Assembly: GCA_024364735.1 (NCBI GenBank)
Contig: JAGFNQ010001614.1
Coordinates: 869,756 to 933,755, forward strand
Origin: Boesenbergia rotunda
Lineage: Eukaryota; Streptophyta; Magnoliopsida; Zingiberales; Zingiberaceae
Direction: 5' to 3'
DNA: 64,000 nucleotides
Shown here: positions 9,959-21,875 of the stretch, piece by piece
Layout: the number at the start of each line of letters is the position of its first letter
Position numbering within the stretch: position 1 is the first letter of the stretch
Translations under genes and position numbers: made by a program
The notes under the pieces: generated by a model
Databases searched by the model: none
What the model saw: the letters and a program-made list of their open reading frames with translations, nothing else
What the model was told of the DNA's origin: nothing

Positions 9959-11120
9959 TGTTGGTGCCGGAAGCACCAAGATCGAACCTGGGTTTTGATA
10001 ATGGCAAAGGGTTCACAAGTTAAGGTTATATGATGATCTAATGTATCTGTTGAGTGCGTAGGAAAAGTCCTAGGTAAGCTAGGCACGAAGTCCTGGTTCG
10101 TAGAATTGAGAAATAAGTACTGGCCGAGGGTTGGGCACCGAAGACTTGATCGAGGGTTGGGCAATAAGTCATGGTCGTGAATTGGGCATGAAGTCCTGAT
10201 CTGGAAGATCGGGCAAAAGTCCAACCGGAGAAGCTGGTTGACAAAAGATAAATTCTCCTGAGAGGAGTAGGCGAGGACGTGTTCCCAATAGGAGGGAACA
10301 CTAGGTGTCGATTCGATCTAGGGTTCCATTTGGGAAGCCCAAAGTCAGAACCAAGACAACGCAAGTTGTTAATTAAACCTAACTTATCTATTACCTGTGC
10401 TTTGGAACTAACCCTAGTTGCAGGAATGAAGGTTGAAGTTCTTTGCATCCCAGGCGCCTGAATGGTATCAGGCGCTCGAGAATACAAGCGCTTGTATGGT
10501 GACAGGCGCCCCAGAAGGGTGCTTTCCAAGCAGTCTGCGAAGCAAGCCTCCACGTCAGCAAAAGAGGCGCTCGTGAGCATACAGGTGCCCCAGTCGTCCC
10601 AGGCACCCTAGATGAAGGGATAAGTGCTGGCCAAGTCTGCGGATGAAGATTCGCGCTGAAGGGCACACATGTCAGGCGCCCCATTCAACACAGGCGCCCT
10701 AGATGACTATATATAAAGGGGTTCACCCCCTTGCTTCCAGACAACACTGCTTCCAATGAAAACATTCAAGCGCTCTGCTCCAAACGCTCCGTGCTCAAGT
10801 TTAAAGCGCTAACGACGACCCGCTGCTCTGATCTTCGAATCCTTCTCCGGTCATCGGTAATTTTTTAGTTTAATTTAATTGCTTAAATTAAATTCTATAT
10901 TTGTGCTTCAAATATGTAGCCAATTTCTGAAATATAGAATTGCCCAACGTAAACGGTCAAGGACCGTGGGCCTTGGAGTAGGAGCCGATCTAGACTCCGA
11001 ACCAAGTAAAACCAAACATGTTAGCATTGTGTTTTATTTCTGCAGCGTATTATTCTTATTTTTATCCAAAAAAGTTTTATCGATATTCACCCCCCTATAT
11101 CGATTCTAAACGATCCCACA
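9959..11120 (+). repeat. Solo L1 LTR (1162 bp) inside E2 gag
   Basis: It starts TGTTGGTGCCGG and ends GATCCCACA, a mutated GATCCAACA. The internal order is that of E8: stem-loop units, CCAACCGG stem-loop, CTCCTGAGAGGAG, GGCGCC block, TATA box and the terminal TATTCACCCCCC motif. There is no internal region or second LTR, and a near-perfect 5-bp duplication flanks it. A solo LTR formed by LTR-LTR recombination is the simplest reading. Confidence 0.88.
10708..10717 (+). promoter_or_regulatory. Putative TATA box of solo L1 LTR
   Basis: TATATATAAA followed by GGGGTTCACCCC, just after the GGCGCC block. This matches the promoter layout of the other L1 LTRs. Confidence 0.55.
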
Positions 11121-11473
11121 CCTCCGTCTTGTATTTCTTGTCCAAGGACTCTCACAGCTCCTTAGCCATTCTCTTTGTGTTTTACACAGCATATAACGAG
11201 TTGGCGAGGCAATTGAGGATATAGTTTCGGTATAGGTACTCAAAATGAGTCCAAGCCTCCACATCAGCAACCTCAGCATGCTTTGGAGGGTCCTCGGTAA
11301 AGAACCGAGCCAGATTGAGCGTGATCGGGTAGAAGAGCATCTTCTCCTGCCACTTCTTAAAGTTCAATCTAGTGAACTTCTCTAGTTTTCCCCTTGGTTG
11401 ATTAGAACATTCCCAATCAGGGTGGATGGGCCTGATGATGAGTCTGTTTCACCTCAACACTTTCCGTAGCCAT
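11121..11473 (-). pseudogene. E2 gag N-terminal part
   Basis: The ATG at 11473 (MATESVEVKQTHH) is the start; the next 100 bases have stops (TGA, TAA and TAG) and a frame shift. After it the classic copia gag reads FKKWQEKMLFYPITLNLARF and AWTHFEYLYRNYILNCLANS. It then runs via KELxESLDKKYKTE into the solo LTR at 11120. The continuing VKKFIVGRFLDYK segment lies at about 9900-9950. The element is therefore one gag split by the LTR. It is non-functional. Confidence 0.8.
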
Positions 11474-12432
11474 CTCAACAGAATCAAATCTGTTTTAAGA
11501 TTGTAGGAGATACTATCGGAGATAATATATTAAATTGAAATTACAAAAAATAATTTCAACTTATCTGTTGAGTGACCTGAAAGACCTAAGCTACCTTGTA
11601 TGCAGAGTGCTGACTCCGGAGTCTAAGTACAGACTCTCAAGCTAGATCTCCCGAACTGGAGACTCTCGAGTTGCAGAGTCTTTGTGCAGACTCCCAAGCT
11701 AGAGACTCCCGAGCTGGAGATCAAGGGTTGCTGAGGCCTGCGTAATATAGTTTTCTTAAAACAGATTTGTTCTCCTCCGACTGTGCTTCGAAGTTATGAT
11801 GGGCATCTATTTCCTAGGATACAATAGTGAGACAGCGTACACAACTAAGCACCGGCTACTCGTGGCAAACTGAGAAAGTACCCAATTGCTACCATAGGTA
11901 ATCCCACGGAGTGGGAACACGCGGAAGATTTGGAGAAGGAAGACGGAAGACAATTGTTGTGCTATATTCCCTTTTGCTATCGATTACAGCCTCATTATAT
12001 AGGGCTTAGACCCATGCAATGCAAATCTGGGAGTCAACTTGGTTCAGTGCAAATCTAGACACTGGATTTGCACCCCCCCTGTGCACCCACACCTGAGACA
12101 GTCTCTCCTCATGTATTTGTTCACAACTAACATGATTGTGAATCAATTTAAATTAACCAATATCCCTTGAAACTCCGAATGTGAGACTAAAGTCTCATTT
12201 ACAATGGAGTCTCTTTTCTCTCCACCTCATTTTTCATTCACTTGTATCTAACAGTCAGGAGTGGATCAATAAAGTAATACAAAAGAGAGAAAGAAATGGA
12301 ATGGGGTACTGGAGAATATTGGAAAGATTCAATGGTATAGGTGGAATTTGGAGGGGATTTGTGGTGGTCGTGGGATCGGGTGATCTAACGGTTTAACATT
12401 TTAAGTTTGTCATTCCACTTGATAAAAAAATT
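11474..12432. other. E2 upstream region, probable leader and 5' LTR, boundaries unclear
   Basis: No gene is visible. No standard primer-binding site follows the gag start. A perfect 15-bp inverted repeat, CAAATCTGTTTTAAG, occurs at 11485-11499 and, inverted, at 11755-11769. Between them is a cluster of GACTC/GAGTC words including the palindrome GACTCCGGAGTC. From about 12180 the sequence looks ordinary and AT-rich. I could not define LTR ends. Confidence 0.4.
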
Positions 12433-12992
12433 CGTTAGGATCTTTGTGTTAAGCTAGAGGGGGGTGAATAGCTTTCTTTCAATTTTGCCTACAAAGATGT
12501 TAGCTAAACACAAGAACAAAATTAATAAAACAATAAAAACAATGATAACCCCCTGATTTACTTGGTATCCACCTCTGAGAGGTGACTAATCCAAGGATCC
12601 ACACCACACACACGAGCTCCACTATGAACGTCTCCTTCAAGGTGGAGAAACCTTCACATGATAGCCCTCTTCCTCTTTACAAAGTAGAAATGAAAGTGAG
12701 AGGAAGAGAATGATACTTTGAGCACTAATAGTAGGATTCTATACTCTAGAACCACAACCCTATTCTGCTCAAAAGTCTCCCTTTAAATAGAGTAGAGGAC
12801 TGCTCCTTAAACAGTCCAGCCTGATGCCAGTCAACTACCCCAAGGGCAGTCGACTGGTCCCCAGCCAGTCACTAGCCAACGGCTAGTTTTTCAAATTGAT
12901 CAGTCGACTGGTCCAGGACCAGTCGATTGATCTTTCTGTGTGTTTTGGCAGTCGACTGCCCTAACCGCAGTCGATTGCCCCGAGTACATTTT

Positions 12993-14626
12993 TGTTGGGA
13001 TCTTCAGGCGACATAAACACAAAAACGCAGCGGAAACAAGATCCCTGGAGCGATCCATGCGAAAGAAAAAACTCGTACGAAATCATCTATCTAATAGATC
13101 TATCTAAAGCATATACCTTTGGAGCGTGCCCTTACGTTTATCCCGCTCGTCCAAGCGCCGCCGGATCTCTTGCACGTTGAAGTGTCCATGCCTCTATTCG
13201 TATCCACACAAACACGATATCTCTACTTCGGAGAAGAATTACCTTAGTTGTGCTAGCAACTTGAGGTAGTTCACAAAACACCAAGAACCCAAGATGTGAG
13301 TTTCGGCCAAGATGGAGAAGAGAAGGAAGAGGGGAAAGAAAATGAGAAGTTGTCATCCAAATGACAAGGGAAAAACTCTTTTATACTCATATTATGAGGA
13401 GTTTTTGCCTTTTAAACTTTCCTTCATTAATCATTTTAATGTAACTCTCTAACTTTTCATGTAACACTCTAATGGTGAGAAACTCTCCATCTTCCTCTCT
13501 TATTAATTCATTAAACATTTTAATGAATTAATATTTCATCCAAATGTTGTTGAGTCTAATCTAAATGAGTTTAACTCAAATTAGATCTCAATCCATAATC
13601 CAATTGGATTCACTTGAGTCTAACTCAATTAATCCAATTCCAATTAAATCTTAGCCAAATCAAGATCAATTAACTCCGAAGCATCGTGTCCTTAGTGTGT
13701 GACCCAATAGGCTCTCGTAACGTTGGCAATGTGTCTAAACCAATTTAGACACAAAAGCAATGAGCGGCATCTAGCAATGCATCAATGCTACCCAAGTAAC
13801 AAGAAAGTCGAGATCCGACTTAACCTTGTCCTTCTATCCTCGATGTCTAGATTGACCAATGAGGCATAGACCGTGTCATCCTCAATCAATCTTGTGTTTC
13901 TTGATCCCCGAGTAGACTCACTCAAACAAATAAGCTCAATATCTCATATTGACTCATTTGAGTATGTTCATGCGTTTTAGCAGTCCTACTCGATCAAGGG
14001 GCCCACAGATATCACTCCCGTCATATGGGAGGGATAGATCATATCTACATCACTCATATCCTTCCGTATAATTTATTACATACCCAGTGATCTTCTTTAT
14101 AGTCCACCCTGTTACGGGTGACGTTTGATGATACCAAAGTACATAACTCCTTATGTAGGAAACCGTAGTGACTTCAGGTCTAAGGACTATTCATACCAAT
14201 AGTCACATGAGAAAGTTTATGACACTCATATGACAATCTATGAAACTTTCTCATGGCGGGTCATTCAGTACACATTCTTCAATGTATACCCATGTGTCAA
14301 CTTGATATCACATATCCATGACTTATGAGCTCAAGTCATCAGTTAATCTACATGCTAGTCTCCATGTATTAATATTATCCTTGAATATTAATACTTGACT
14401 AGGAATGGTTTAGAGTAGTGTTCTCTACATCATCTCACTATCGATTCAACCAATCGATATAATGTAGATAAGAACCTACTACCCAAGGACATTATTATAC
14501 TTAGTTATTTGGCACAAATACAAAGTAAGTATAATAACCAAACATGCCTTTATTAATAATAGAATATTATACAAAATGCCCCTAGTCAATCATCATATAA
14601 TTGGCTGTAGGGCTCCTACTAACAAT
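12993..14626 (-). repeat. Solo L4 LTR (1634 bp)
   Basis: It runs TGTTGGGATCTTCAGG...CCTACTAACA and is flanked by a perfect 5-bp duplication ATTTT (12988-12992 and 14627-14631). Joining the flanks restores GAGTACATTTTCACTC, which is present uninterrupted at about 15015. It has no internal domain. The LTR carries no recognised gene; its 3' third is close to 32390-33829 and to part of 42436-44207. Confidence 0.92.
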
Positions 14627-15541
14627 TTTCACTCAAACTCACTCCGAAGACCACCCTTCGCGTATGCCTTGAGGTATACTCCCTTGGCTTGCCCTTTGAA
14701 GTTCTCTTCCTTGGCATTCGTCCCTCGGATGCGCACACACGCCCACGGCTTGCCTCCATGCCACCCTTCGCGAATACCCTTGAAGTCTACTTCCCCGTCT
14801 TGCCCTTGGAGTCCTCTTCCTTCGGCTCTCGTCCCTCGGATGATTACTCCATATGTGATTCAACAAGTCCTGCAAGACTCAACCACACATATCATACCAA
14901 CATGACACCCTAACTTAATCATATTGACACATACATCAAAACCATGGTCTAGGACCAGTTAACTGAACTTTGAGTTCTGGCAGTCGACTGCCCCAACCGC
15001 AGTCGACTGCCCTGAGTACATTTTCACTCAAACGTACTCCGAAGACCACCCTTCGTGTTTGCTTTGAAGTCCACTCCCTTGGCTTTCCCTTTAAAGTTCT
15101 CTTCCTTGGCTTTCATCCCTCGGATGCGCACACATGCCCGCGGCTTGCCTCCATGCCACCCTTCGCGTATGCCCTTGAAGTCTACTTCCCCGTAGACCTG
15201 ACCACAGTTCGGAACCGATGGTTCGACGGTTCGAAACCGCCGATTCGACAGTTCGTGGGAGGTCGACCCTTAACCTTAACCGCCCAAGCTGGTTACGATT
15301 CACGGTTCAGAACCACCAGTTCACAGTCCGGTTCACGGTTCACCACGGTTCGCCACGGTTCAAGATTATTATATTAAAAAATTAAAAATTAAAATTAAAT
15401 TAAAAAAATAAATTTTATTTAAAAAAAGGGCTTGCACTTATATAAGTTGCCTACGTATCCCCTTAGGGTGTAGGGGAATCAAAGCCCACCTAGTTCTTTT
15501 ACATTTTTACCCTTTTACATTCTTTACATTTTTACCCTTTA

Positions 15542-17664
15542 TCACTCACTTCCATTTCCTCCCATTCCCGTTGTATTCGTTCCTTCGGTATCAAATTCTT
15601 CGACTTCGTCTTCTGAAAGTTGCATTCCTTGGATTCGTTTCTCGGCTCTGGTCCAATCATCTAGTAATGCTTGAGCTTCCAGTGAGTCGGGAGACATAGT
15701 TGATCATCGTTCATCTAATATGTTGCCACCGGCACTGAATGTTTGCTCCACAGCAACAGTTGACACTGGAGAAGCTAAAATTTCTTTTGCGATCACGGAG
15801 AGAACGAGAAAGCTTTGAGCCTTTTGTGACCACCACTTCAAGATATCGAAATCTTCGCTATCTGCTTTATTAAAATCAAAAGAAGTCATAAAATAATTCT
15901 CAAGTTCTTGTGTGGAACTTGAGGATTCTCGTGGGAAACGTTCGTTCTTTTAATAAAAGTTGTGCTTTTGTAAGTTTTAAATTAGTAGTAGTAGGTTGTT
16001 GTGTTTCAGAAATATTAGTTTGTGTTCCATATTTAATATACTATTGATTATAAAGATCATATAAATAATTTCTAATATTATATATAATATTAACTGGATC
16101 CGGAGAGAAAGAATCTTTAATAGGAATTAAAGCGTCATAATATAAAGTTAACATTTCTTATAAAAGTTCTAATTTAAATCTAGAATCTAAAGAAAATACA
16201 ATTAAATAAATTTTAGAAATAAAATAAAAATATTTTTCCCATTTAGTTTTCATAGCTAACATACATAAAGTTAAAGCTTTATTATTTACATATTCATTTA
16301 ATATTAATATTATACTACAAAAATTCACTAAAATTAAATGAGCAGTAGGACAATAAACACCGGAAAGTTATTCAGTTGCATCGTTAAAAACTTTTAAAAT
16401 TTCACAAATATTACTATAAATATTCCATTATTGTGAAAATAAATATATATTAGTATTACTATTTTGTGAAAAAAATAAACATAATAAATCTTTATATTGA
16501 AATGAATCTTGTAATAATTGATATGTTGAATTCCAACGTGTTGGAATATCACGTGAAATTTTTTTAGGTCTCATTCCATTAGCTTTACAAAATCTACCCC
16601 ATTATTTCATCATAGATGAATGAGACCATAAGTATGAAATTGCTATTCTAATTGGTTGAATATAATTTTCTAAAAGTTTTAATCCATCTTGAACACATAA
16701 ATTTCAAACATGGCATACACAATGAATATGAAAAAATAAACCACCAATAACAGGTTGAAAAATAAATTTTAGTTCATCTATAGAAGCGGTATTAGAACTA
16801 GCATTGTCTAATGATATTGAAAATATTTTATGAGTCAATCCATATTCTTCTAAAATTAATTGTAATAATTGTGTAATGTTATGAGTAGTATGTGATTCAT
16901 CAACAACTCTATAAGCTAACAATCTTTTTTGGAGGATTCAAGAGTTATCAATCCAATGACATGTCACACCCATATAAGAATGAGTTTGCCAATGATCACT
17001 CCAAATATCGAAACATAAATAAACATTATTATTTAATTTACTAAATTCATCAATTAAATTTCTTTTCTTTGTTTTACTAATCATTTAATTGTACGAGTAA
17101 TTGTAGTCCTAGGAACACGTTTAGCAGCAGGATTAAAAGATTCTTTACAAAAATCTTCAAATGTGTATTTAGATCCAAAACTAAAAGAAAAATATTCTAC
17201 AGAAACAAATTTAGCTAATGATTTTCTTAATTTATTATCCGAATATAAAAATGAACCAGAATCAGTACTACTACCACTAGAAAATCTTGATAACTATGTT
17301 TGAGCGCGGTCAAGCCCATATTCCGTCGGGTGCTTCGTTTCTACATGTCGTTTCAACGACCCATAGCCGCCGTCGGCTTGGAATTTGTAGGAAGCATTGC
17401 AATACTTGCATTTTGCACACAATTCTCCCAACGAAAGTGTGACTTTCTTAAAATGTTTAGTGAAAATAGAAGATTTTAAAGGAGGATTTTCCCAAACCTT
17501 AGAAGTAATCGCATCGGTACTTCCTTGCGTTTCGGGGATCAGAGGGCGTTGGGGCTGAGCCTCGGTCTCAACATCGATGGATTGAATGTTAGGTTGGGAT
17601 CCTCGTACGCTATTTCTTTTCCCCTCCGAGATTAAGATGATGAAGCTCTGTGACCACCTTCCAT
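15542..17664 (-). pseudogene. hAT transposase with BED zinc finger, broken
   Basis: From the ATG at 17664 (MEGGHRASSS, then a stop) the reading passes a BED-type finger at about 17330-17460 with CAKCKYC and HVETKH, matching C-X2-C and H-X4-H spacing. A Gln-to-stop (TAG) follows. Further on come SISLDNASSN and IHCVCHV (about 16710-16840), part of the RNase H-like core, and IPTRWNSTYQLLQD near 16500. The C-terminal dimerisation region reads ILKWWSQKAQSFLVLS and STVAVEQTFSAGGN (15704-15889), a stop, then SPDSLEAQALLDDWTRAEKR and TGA at 15542. Transposase would bind the ends and cut and paste the element. Several stops and at least one frameshift mean this copy is dead. Confidence 0.85.
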
Positions 17665-17768
17665 TATCGTCGAAAAATGAAAAACACGGAGAGAAGTTGA
17701 GACTTGAGATTTGAGAATGAGAGACTGAGAGAAGAGAAGATGTGTGTGAAAATGATGAAATGAACTCC

Positions 17769-17779
17769 CTATTTATAGA
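17769..17779 (-). promoter_or_regulatory. Putative TATA box of the hAT transposase
   Basis: The minus strand reads CTATAAATAGG about 105 bases upstream of the transposase ATG at 17664. Position and sequence fit a core promoter. Confidence 0.5.
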
Positions 17780-17879
17780 GTTTGGATCATAACGGTCATT
17801 AAATCATAGTCATTGATCAAAAAACGGTCAAATGATCTCAACCGTAAAAAAAACAAAAAAAAACCTTCCCAACGGCACT

Positions 17880-18085
17880 GAACCGGCAGTTCAGTGCCGT
17901 TGGAACCGACGGTTTTGGCTGCGCCGAACCGTAACCGGCCCGGCATCCTGCCGGGCCAGTTCCGGTTCGGCCTGGTGAACCGGGTCAACGGGCCACCCGG
18001 CCTGGTGAACCGGGTCAACAGGCCACCCGGCCCGTTGACCCGGGCCGGTTCCGGGCCGAGTCCGGGCTGGACCCAGCCCGGGGTC
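17880..18085. repeat. GC-rich subterminal repeats of the hAT
   Basis: Dense CCGG/CCCGG words, with CCGGCCTGGTGAACCGGGTC repeated twice in tandem, 28 bases apart, then an inverted part GTTGACCCGGGCCGG. The opposite end (15200-15360) has GGTTCGACGGTTCGAAACCG-type repeats. Subterminal repeats are typical transposase binding sites in hAT elements. Confidence 0.7.
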
Positions 18086-18285
18086 GGGTCTACTTCCCCG
18101 GCTTGCCCTTGGAGTCCTCTTCCTTCTGCTCTCGTCCCTCGGATTCGTACTCCATGTGTGATTCACCAAGTCCTGCAAGACTCAACCACACATATCATAT
18201 CAACATGATACCCTAACTTAACCATATTGACATATACATCAAAATCATAATCTACCTGATCATACTTGAGACGATTGCACCAATA

Positions 18286-19140
18286 ATATTCTCTAATATA
18301 GGGTACTTAGGAATCAATCTATAAATATTTAGGAGACTGTTTGAATACTCTTCGCTATACTGTAACTGGGGTGGTAGTTCAGAGCTTAGCTCAGTATGGT
18401 CCAGGATATAATGGATGGATCAATCTCATTCATGTTTTAACCATTTAGTTTTTTTTTCCAGGTGGAAATGCTCCAGAGGCATTTTTGATCTGAGTATATT
18501 TATCGATATTAAAGCTTTTTTTAATACAAATATTCAACTTGTCATACTGATTAATTCTGAAAAATATAACTGATTCAGTCCTACTAAGATTTTTATAAGC
18601 GTTAATAAAAATCTATCTAAATAGTCAGTATTTTTAGATTTATTTTTCATTGAAGAAAAAATTTACTATAATACGTTGAAGTTGAGACTCAAAATTTAAA
18701 TCTATTGATTATTAATAAAAAAAAAAATTCATTATCTTGGGTTTTACTAGGAAGATTGATGAAGGAGACTGGATAATTTGTATGCTCTCTTTAAGGGAAG
18801 AAAAAAAAATGCAAAAATCTGAAGGGCAATTTGGCATATATTTTATTTCAAAAATATGTTTAATGTCAGTGTAGTACAACGTATGACACCTAACAGTTGC
18901 AATATTGTATTATAGGTTGTAAAAGTAAAATGTTCTATCTCAACTGTCTATTTAGGGTAGTTTTTAATTAGTCGGTAGAAAGATAAATTATAGGGGATCC
19001 TGTTTTAATAATAATAGCATGGGTAAGGAGGGAATGAGATAACTAACATTTTGTATTAATTGAAAATCGATCTCAGACTTATTAACAATTATATGAACCA
19101 ACTGAATTAGCTTGTGAGGGCACCTATAATACTATTATAA
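18286..19140. other. No recognised feature
   Basis: AT-rich DNA of about 850 bases, with no sizeable coding region and no similarity to other parts of the window that I can see. It may be the low-copy flank that received the L3 insertion. Confidence 0.5.
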
Positions 19141-19506
19141 GGGCATCTCCAATGGTTAAACTTTTAAAAGAGATTTTTTTAGTTCTCAATGTGCCACATT
19201 AGTGTCACATTAAAAATATAAAAACCTACTATTCTCCTTACAATGAAAAATCTCATTACAATTTTTTATGGATTCTATATTACAAATCATATACATCCCT
19301 ATATTATAAATCACAAATTACAATGTAACACTACTTTATCATTAATTACGAGTTTCATTTTCAAGAGAAAAAAAGGAGATTTGAGTTTTCATTACTGCTC
19401 ATTAACTACAAACCTCAAACCTCACTTCTACAATGGTTCAAGATTTTGTATTGTAGATTTTCTTTTATTTTAAAATTATTTCACAAAGCTTGCACTGGAG
19501 ATGCCC
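19141..19506. mobile_element. Tourist-like MITE (366 bp)
   Basis: Terminal inverted repeats GGGCATCTCCAATGG and CACTGGAGATGCCC are flanked by TAA on both sides (19138-19140 and 19507-19509). The 3-bp TAA duplication and G-rich ends match PIF/Harbinger-derived Tourist MITEs. No coding capacity; the small reading frame inside is chance. Confidence 0.85.
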
Positions 19507-19812
19507 TAATATCTACAACTAATTGCTACAACGTAAAGTAATTATTTTGTAACTAAGAATTGTTACTGCTTTTTTATTATAGTATTAATTATAACAGCTA
19601 CTAAGTAATTGATACAACTATTAGGACACTTGAGAGCTAGAAAGGGGGTGAATAGTTCGATTGGTTTGTTGATAATTTATTGTAATAGAAACTTCAAGCA
19701 ATCACTAACACCTTCATTTTACTTGGTATTCACCTACTTGAGATGACTAACCCAAGGGTTCACTCTTCCCACTGACAAATGCACTATGAAAACTCTTTCA
19801 TGGATGTGGAGT

Positions 19813-21863
19813 TGTAACGACCCTATCTCCTTAAACATAACCTTAGAGGGAAGTCACAATTTCTTCTTTTCTTTTCTTTTATTTTCTTCTCTTTACATTG
19901 TTCTACGACCCCCTCTCCTTAGGCTTAGAGGGAGGTCACAAAACAACTCACAAACTATACATAATTCACACCCGACTATCTACCCAAATTAAAAAAAAAC
20001 AAATTTAATTCTTGCTGGCTTTGCCAGGATTTAAGACTCAGACCTCTTAATTGCAAGACCCATGCACTAGCCATCAGCTCAACAACTCTTTCTCTTTTAT
20101 ATTGGAACCAGTCGACTGATGACCCTATCAGTCGACTAGTGCAGTCGACTCATGAGCCCGATCACTCCCCAATCTTTCTGTTCAAAATCTGGCCGAGGAG
20201 CAGTCGACTGGTGGGACTACCAGTCGACTAGTGTAGTTGACTCAGACAGGAAATCACTCAACCAATGTTTCTGTTCCCTCGAATTTCCGAGGGTAGTCGA
20301 CTGCTACCTGGGGCAGTCGACTGATACATTTGGAATCTCAGTTTCCAGACTTCAGAAACATTGATCGACCCAAAGATACATATCACTTCAGCTACACTAA
20401 GATTATAGACTCACAATCATAATAACCATAATCATACTCCATTTAGCATGCATATCAAACTTAAAGATCTTTTGCGGATTAACAACTTAACATCAAAATA
20501 CTTAGACTAGATCATAACCATCTAACATGCAACTCAATTGATAAGAAATATCTCAATCTTAAAATCTTTGCGGAAATAATAAACTTAATACTAGTCTCAT
20601 CCTAAAGGATCTCACTCCATGGTTCCGCTGCCACTGACACAAAACATCCTTCCTTTAGCCTCCTTGCCTTACATCCTTTCATTACCTTTATCTGCAGTAA
20701 AAGGATGCAAATATAAGTAAATTTCCTAGTAAGTAGATACGTATCTCACAAAATATGCAATCGATATAAAGCATGCTCTTGGTCAAAGAATGCTTGCTTT
20801 TAAACATATGTACTGAAAATGCTATACTGACATGAATATGCTCATGAATACACTTGTAACAAATGCTTGCATTTGAAATCTTTGCTTGAAATGAAAAATG
20901 CTTAACATGCTTGAACAAATGCTTGTTTTTGAAAACTTGAAACTTTTACATTCTTATACTTCAAAATAATAAACATCCTTTCTTGGGCCCGGCATAGTAC
21001 CAATATGCGCATCCCTAATAGGTTTCGGGTAGCTAGCCACCGAACCATACTAGATCGTCTACTAGGCTTGCCTAGATCTTGTGGGCCTTGGCCCGGTACA
21101 TGCCAAAAAGACCTTAGTCTTTCAAAGTAATATACTTAAACTTATACTCGTGCTTGTATTTAAAATGCATAACTTAGCATATCTTTTGCACTTAAAAAGT
21201 AATGTTCCCAAAACTTATTTTGAAATACATCAAGACCTTGGTCTTGTACTTACATAAAAGCTTCTCAGAACTTTTATCGAACACCTTGCGTGCCAAATCC
21301 CAAAACTTATTTTGGGCAAATCAAGACCTTGGTCTTGCTATATTAAGATCACAAACACCAAAAAGACTTAGAATCATGTTTAGAAATCATTTGAGAACTA
21401 CTTTTACCGCAGGTGAGTGATCTACTTACATCCTTACGCTTAGAACTCACTATACCGACGTAGAATCTAGCGTGGTACTCCTCGTCTACTTCCTTCGCAC
21501 GATTCGGATCTTGGGCGCAAGAACAAGGAGAACCCTAGTTCTTCTTTTCGGTGGAGAAAGAAGAAAACCTTCTTTGGTTTTCTGCAGGGAAAGGAGGAAG
21601 AAAGAAAACCCTTGGTTTTCTCTCCTTTTTATCCCTTATATACTAAGTGGAAGTTGAAACATCTTCCATAAAGGACGCTTACTATCACTTATCTAATATT
21701 GGTTCCATATTCCAACATGATCCTTTACTACCACCTAATGGAAACTTAAATTTAAGTTAAATGGTAGGTCTTTGGTTTGAGCCTTGGCTCTAACCCCATT
21801 TTAAAGAAATTTATATATTTCTTTTTATTCTAGAAAAATGCTAGAAAATTTTCGGGCATTACA
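19813..21863 (-). repeat. L7 LTR, 3' LTR of E3 (2051 bp)
   Basis: TGTAACGACCC...GGGCATTACA. It is colinear with the 5' LTR but 94 bases longer, because of one extra repeat unit in the CAGTCGACTG block (20100-20335). The conserved part near 21000 and the AT-rich half match the 5' copy closely. Confidence 0.9.
20100..20335 (-). repeat. CAGTCGACTG palindrome array, 3' LTR of E3
   Basis: Seven AGTCGACT words and one decayed copy (AGTTGACT). One extra unit of about 94 bases, with three of these words, is absent from the 5' LTR (28195-28325). Confidence 0.85.
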
Positions 21864-21875
21864 ATCCTCCCTACC
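21864..21875 (-). other. Polypurine tract of E3
   Basis: The element strand reads AGGTAGGGAGGAT immediately before the 3' LTR. It overlaps the likely pol stop codon at 21871-21873. Confidence 0.7.

Larger units (their letters stand above)
15193..18092 (-). mobile_element. hAT DNA transposon (2900 bp), inactive
   Basis: It is flanked by a perfect 8-bp target duplication CTTCCCCG (15185-15192 and 18093-18100), diagnostic for hAT. The termini are TAGACCTGACCAC and, inverted, TAGACCCGACCCC, an 11 of 13 match. The transposase reads on the minus strand but has stops. Both ends carry GGTTC/GAACC-rich subterminal repeats. It sits in copy 2 of the L3 tandem duplication. Confidence 0.92.
12900..18250 (-). 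repeat. Tandem duplication of about 395 bp inside L3 LTR
   Basis: The unit starting near 12911 (GGTCCAGGACCAG, then CAGTCGACTGCCC and GAGTACATTTTCACTCAAAC) is repeated from about 14943. Copy 1 is broken by the L4 solo LTR and copy 2 by the hAT. Both end with CAACCACACATATCAT and an AT-rich tail. After removal of the L4 insertion the spacing is about 395 bases. Confidence 0.75.
12433..18285 (-). repeat. L3 LTR, split by an L4 solo LTR and a hAT
   Basis: It begins CGTTAGGATC, then CTAGAGGGGGGTGAATAGC and TACTTGGTATCCACCTC, the same opening as 25745 and 19619. It ends GATTGCACCAATA, a decayed GCACCAACA. Flanks AAATT and ATATT could be a duplication with one mismatch. Removing the two insertions (12993-14626 and 15193-18092) leaves roughly 1.3 kb. 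It contains AGTCGACTG palindromes and a tandem duplication of about 395 bp. No internal domain adjoins it, so it may be solo. Confidence 0.7.

Noticed and set aside
14576..15377. Pro/Ser-rich plus-strand frames of 74 to 135 codons
   Set aside because: They arise from the tandemly repeated L3 LTR and the hAT end, cross element boundaries and show no family similarity.
18286..19140. Host gene fragment or tRNA-like GTAGTTCAGAGCTTAGCTC stretch
   Set aside because: The stretch lacks a cloverleaf with a proper anticodon arm and T arm, and no coding frame is visible.
19243..19473. 76-codon frame
   Set aside because: It lies wholly inside a MITE.
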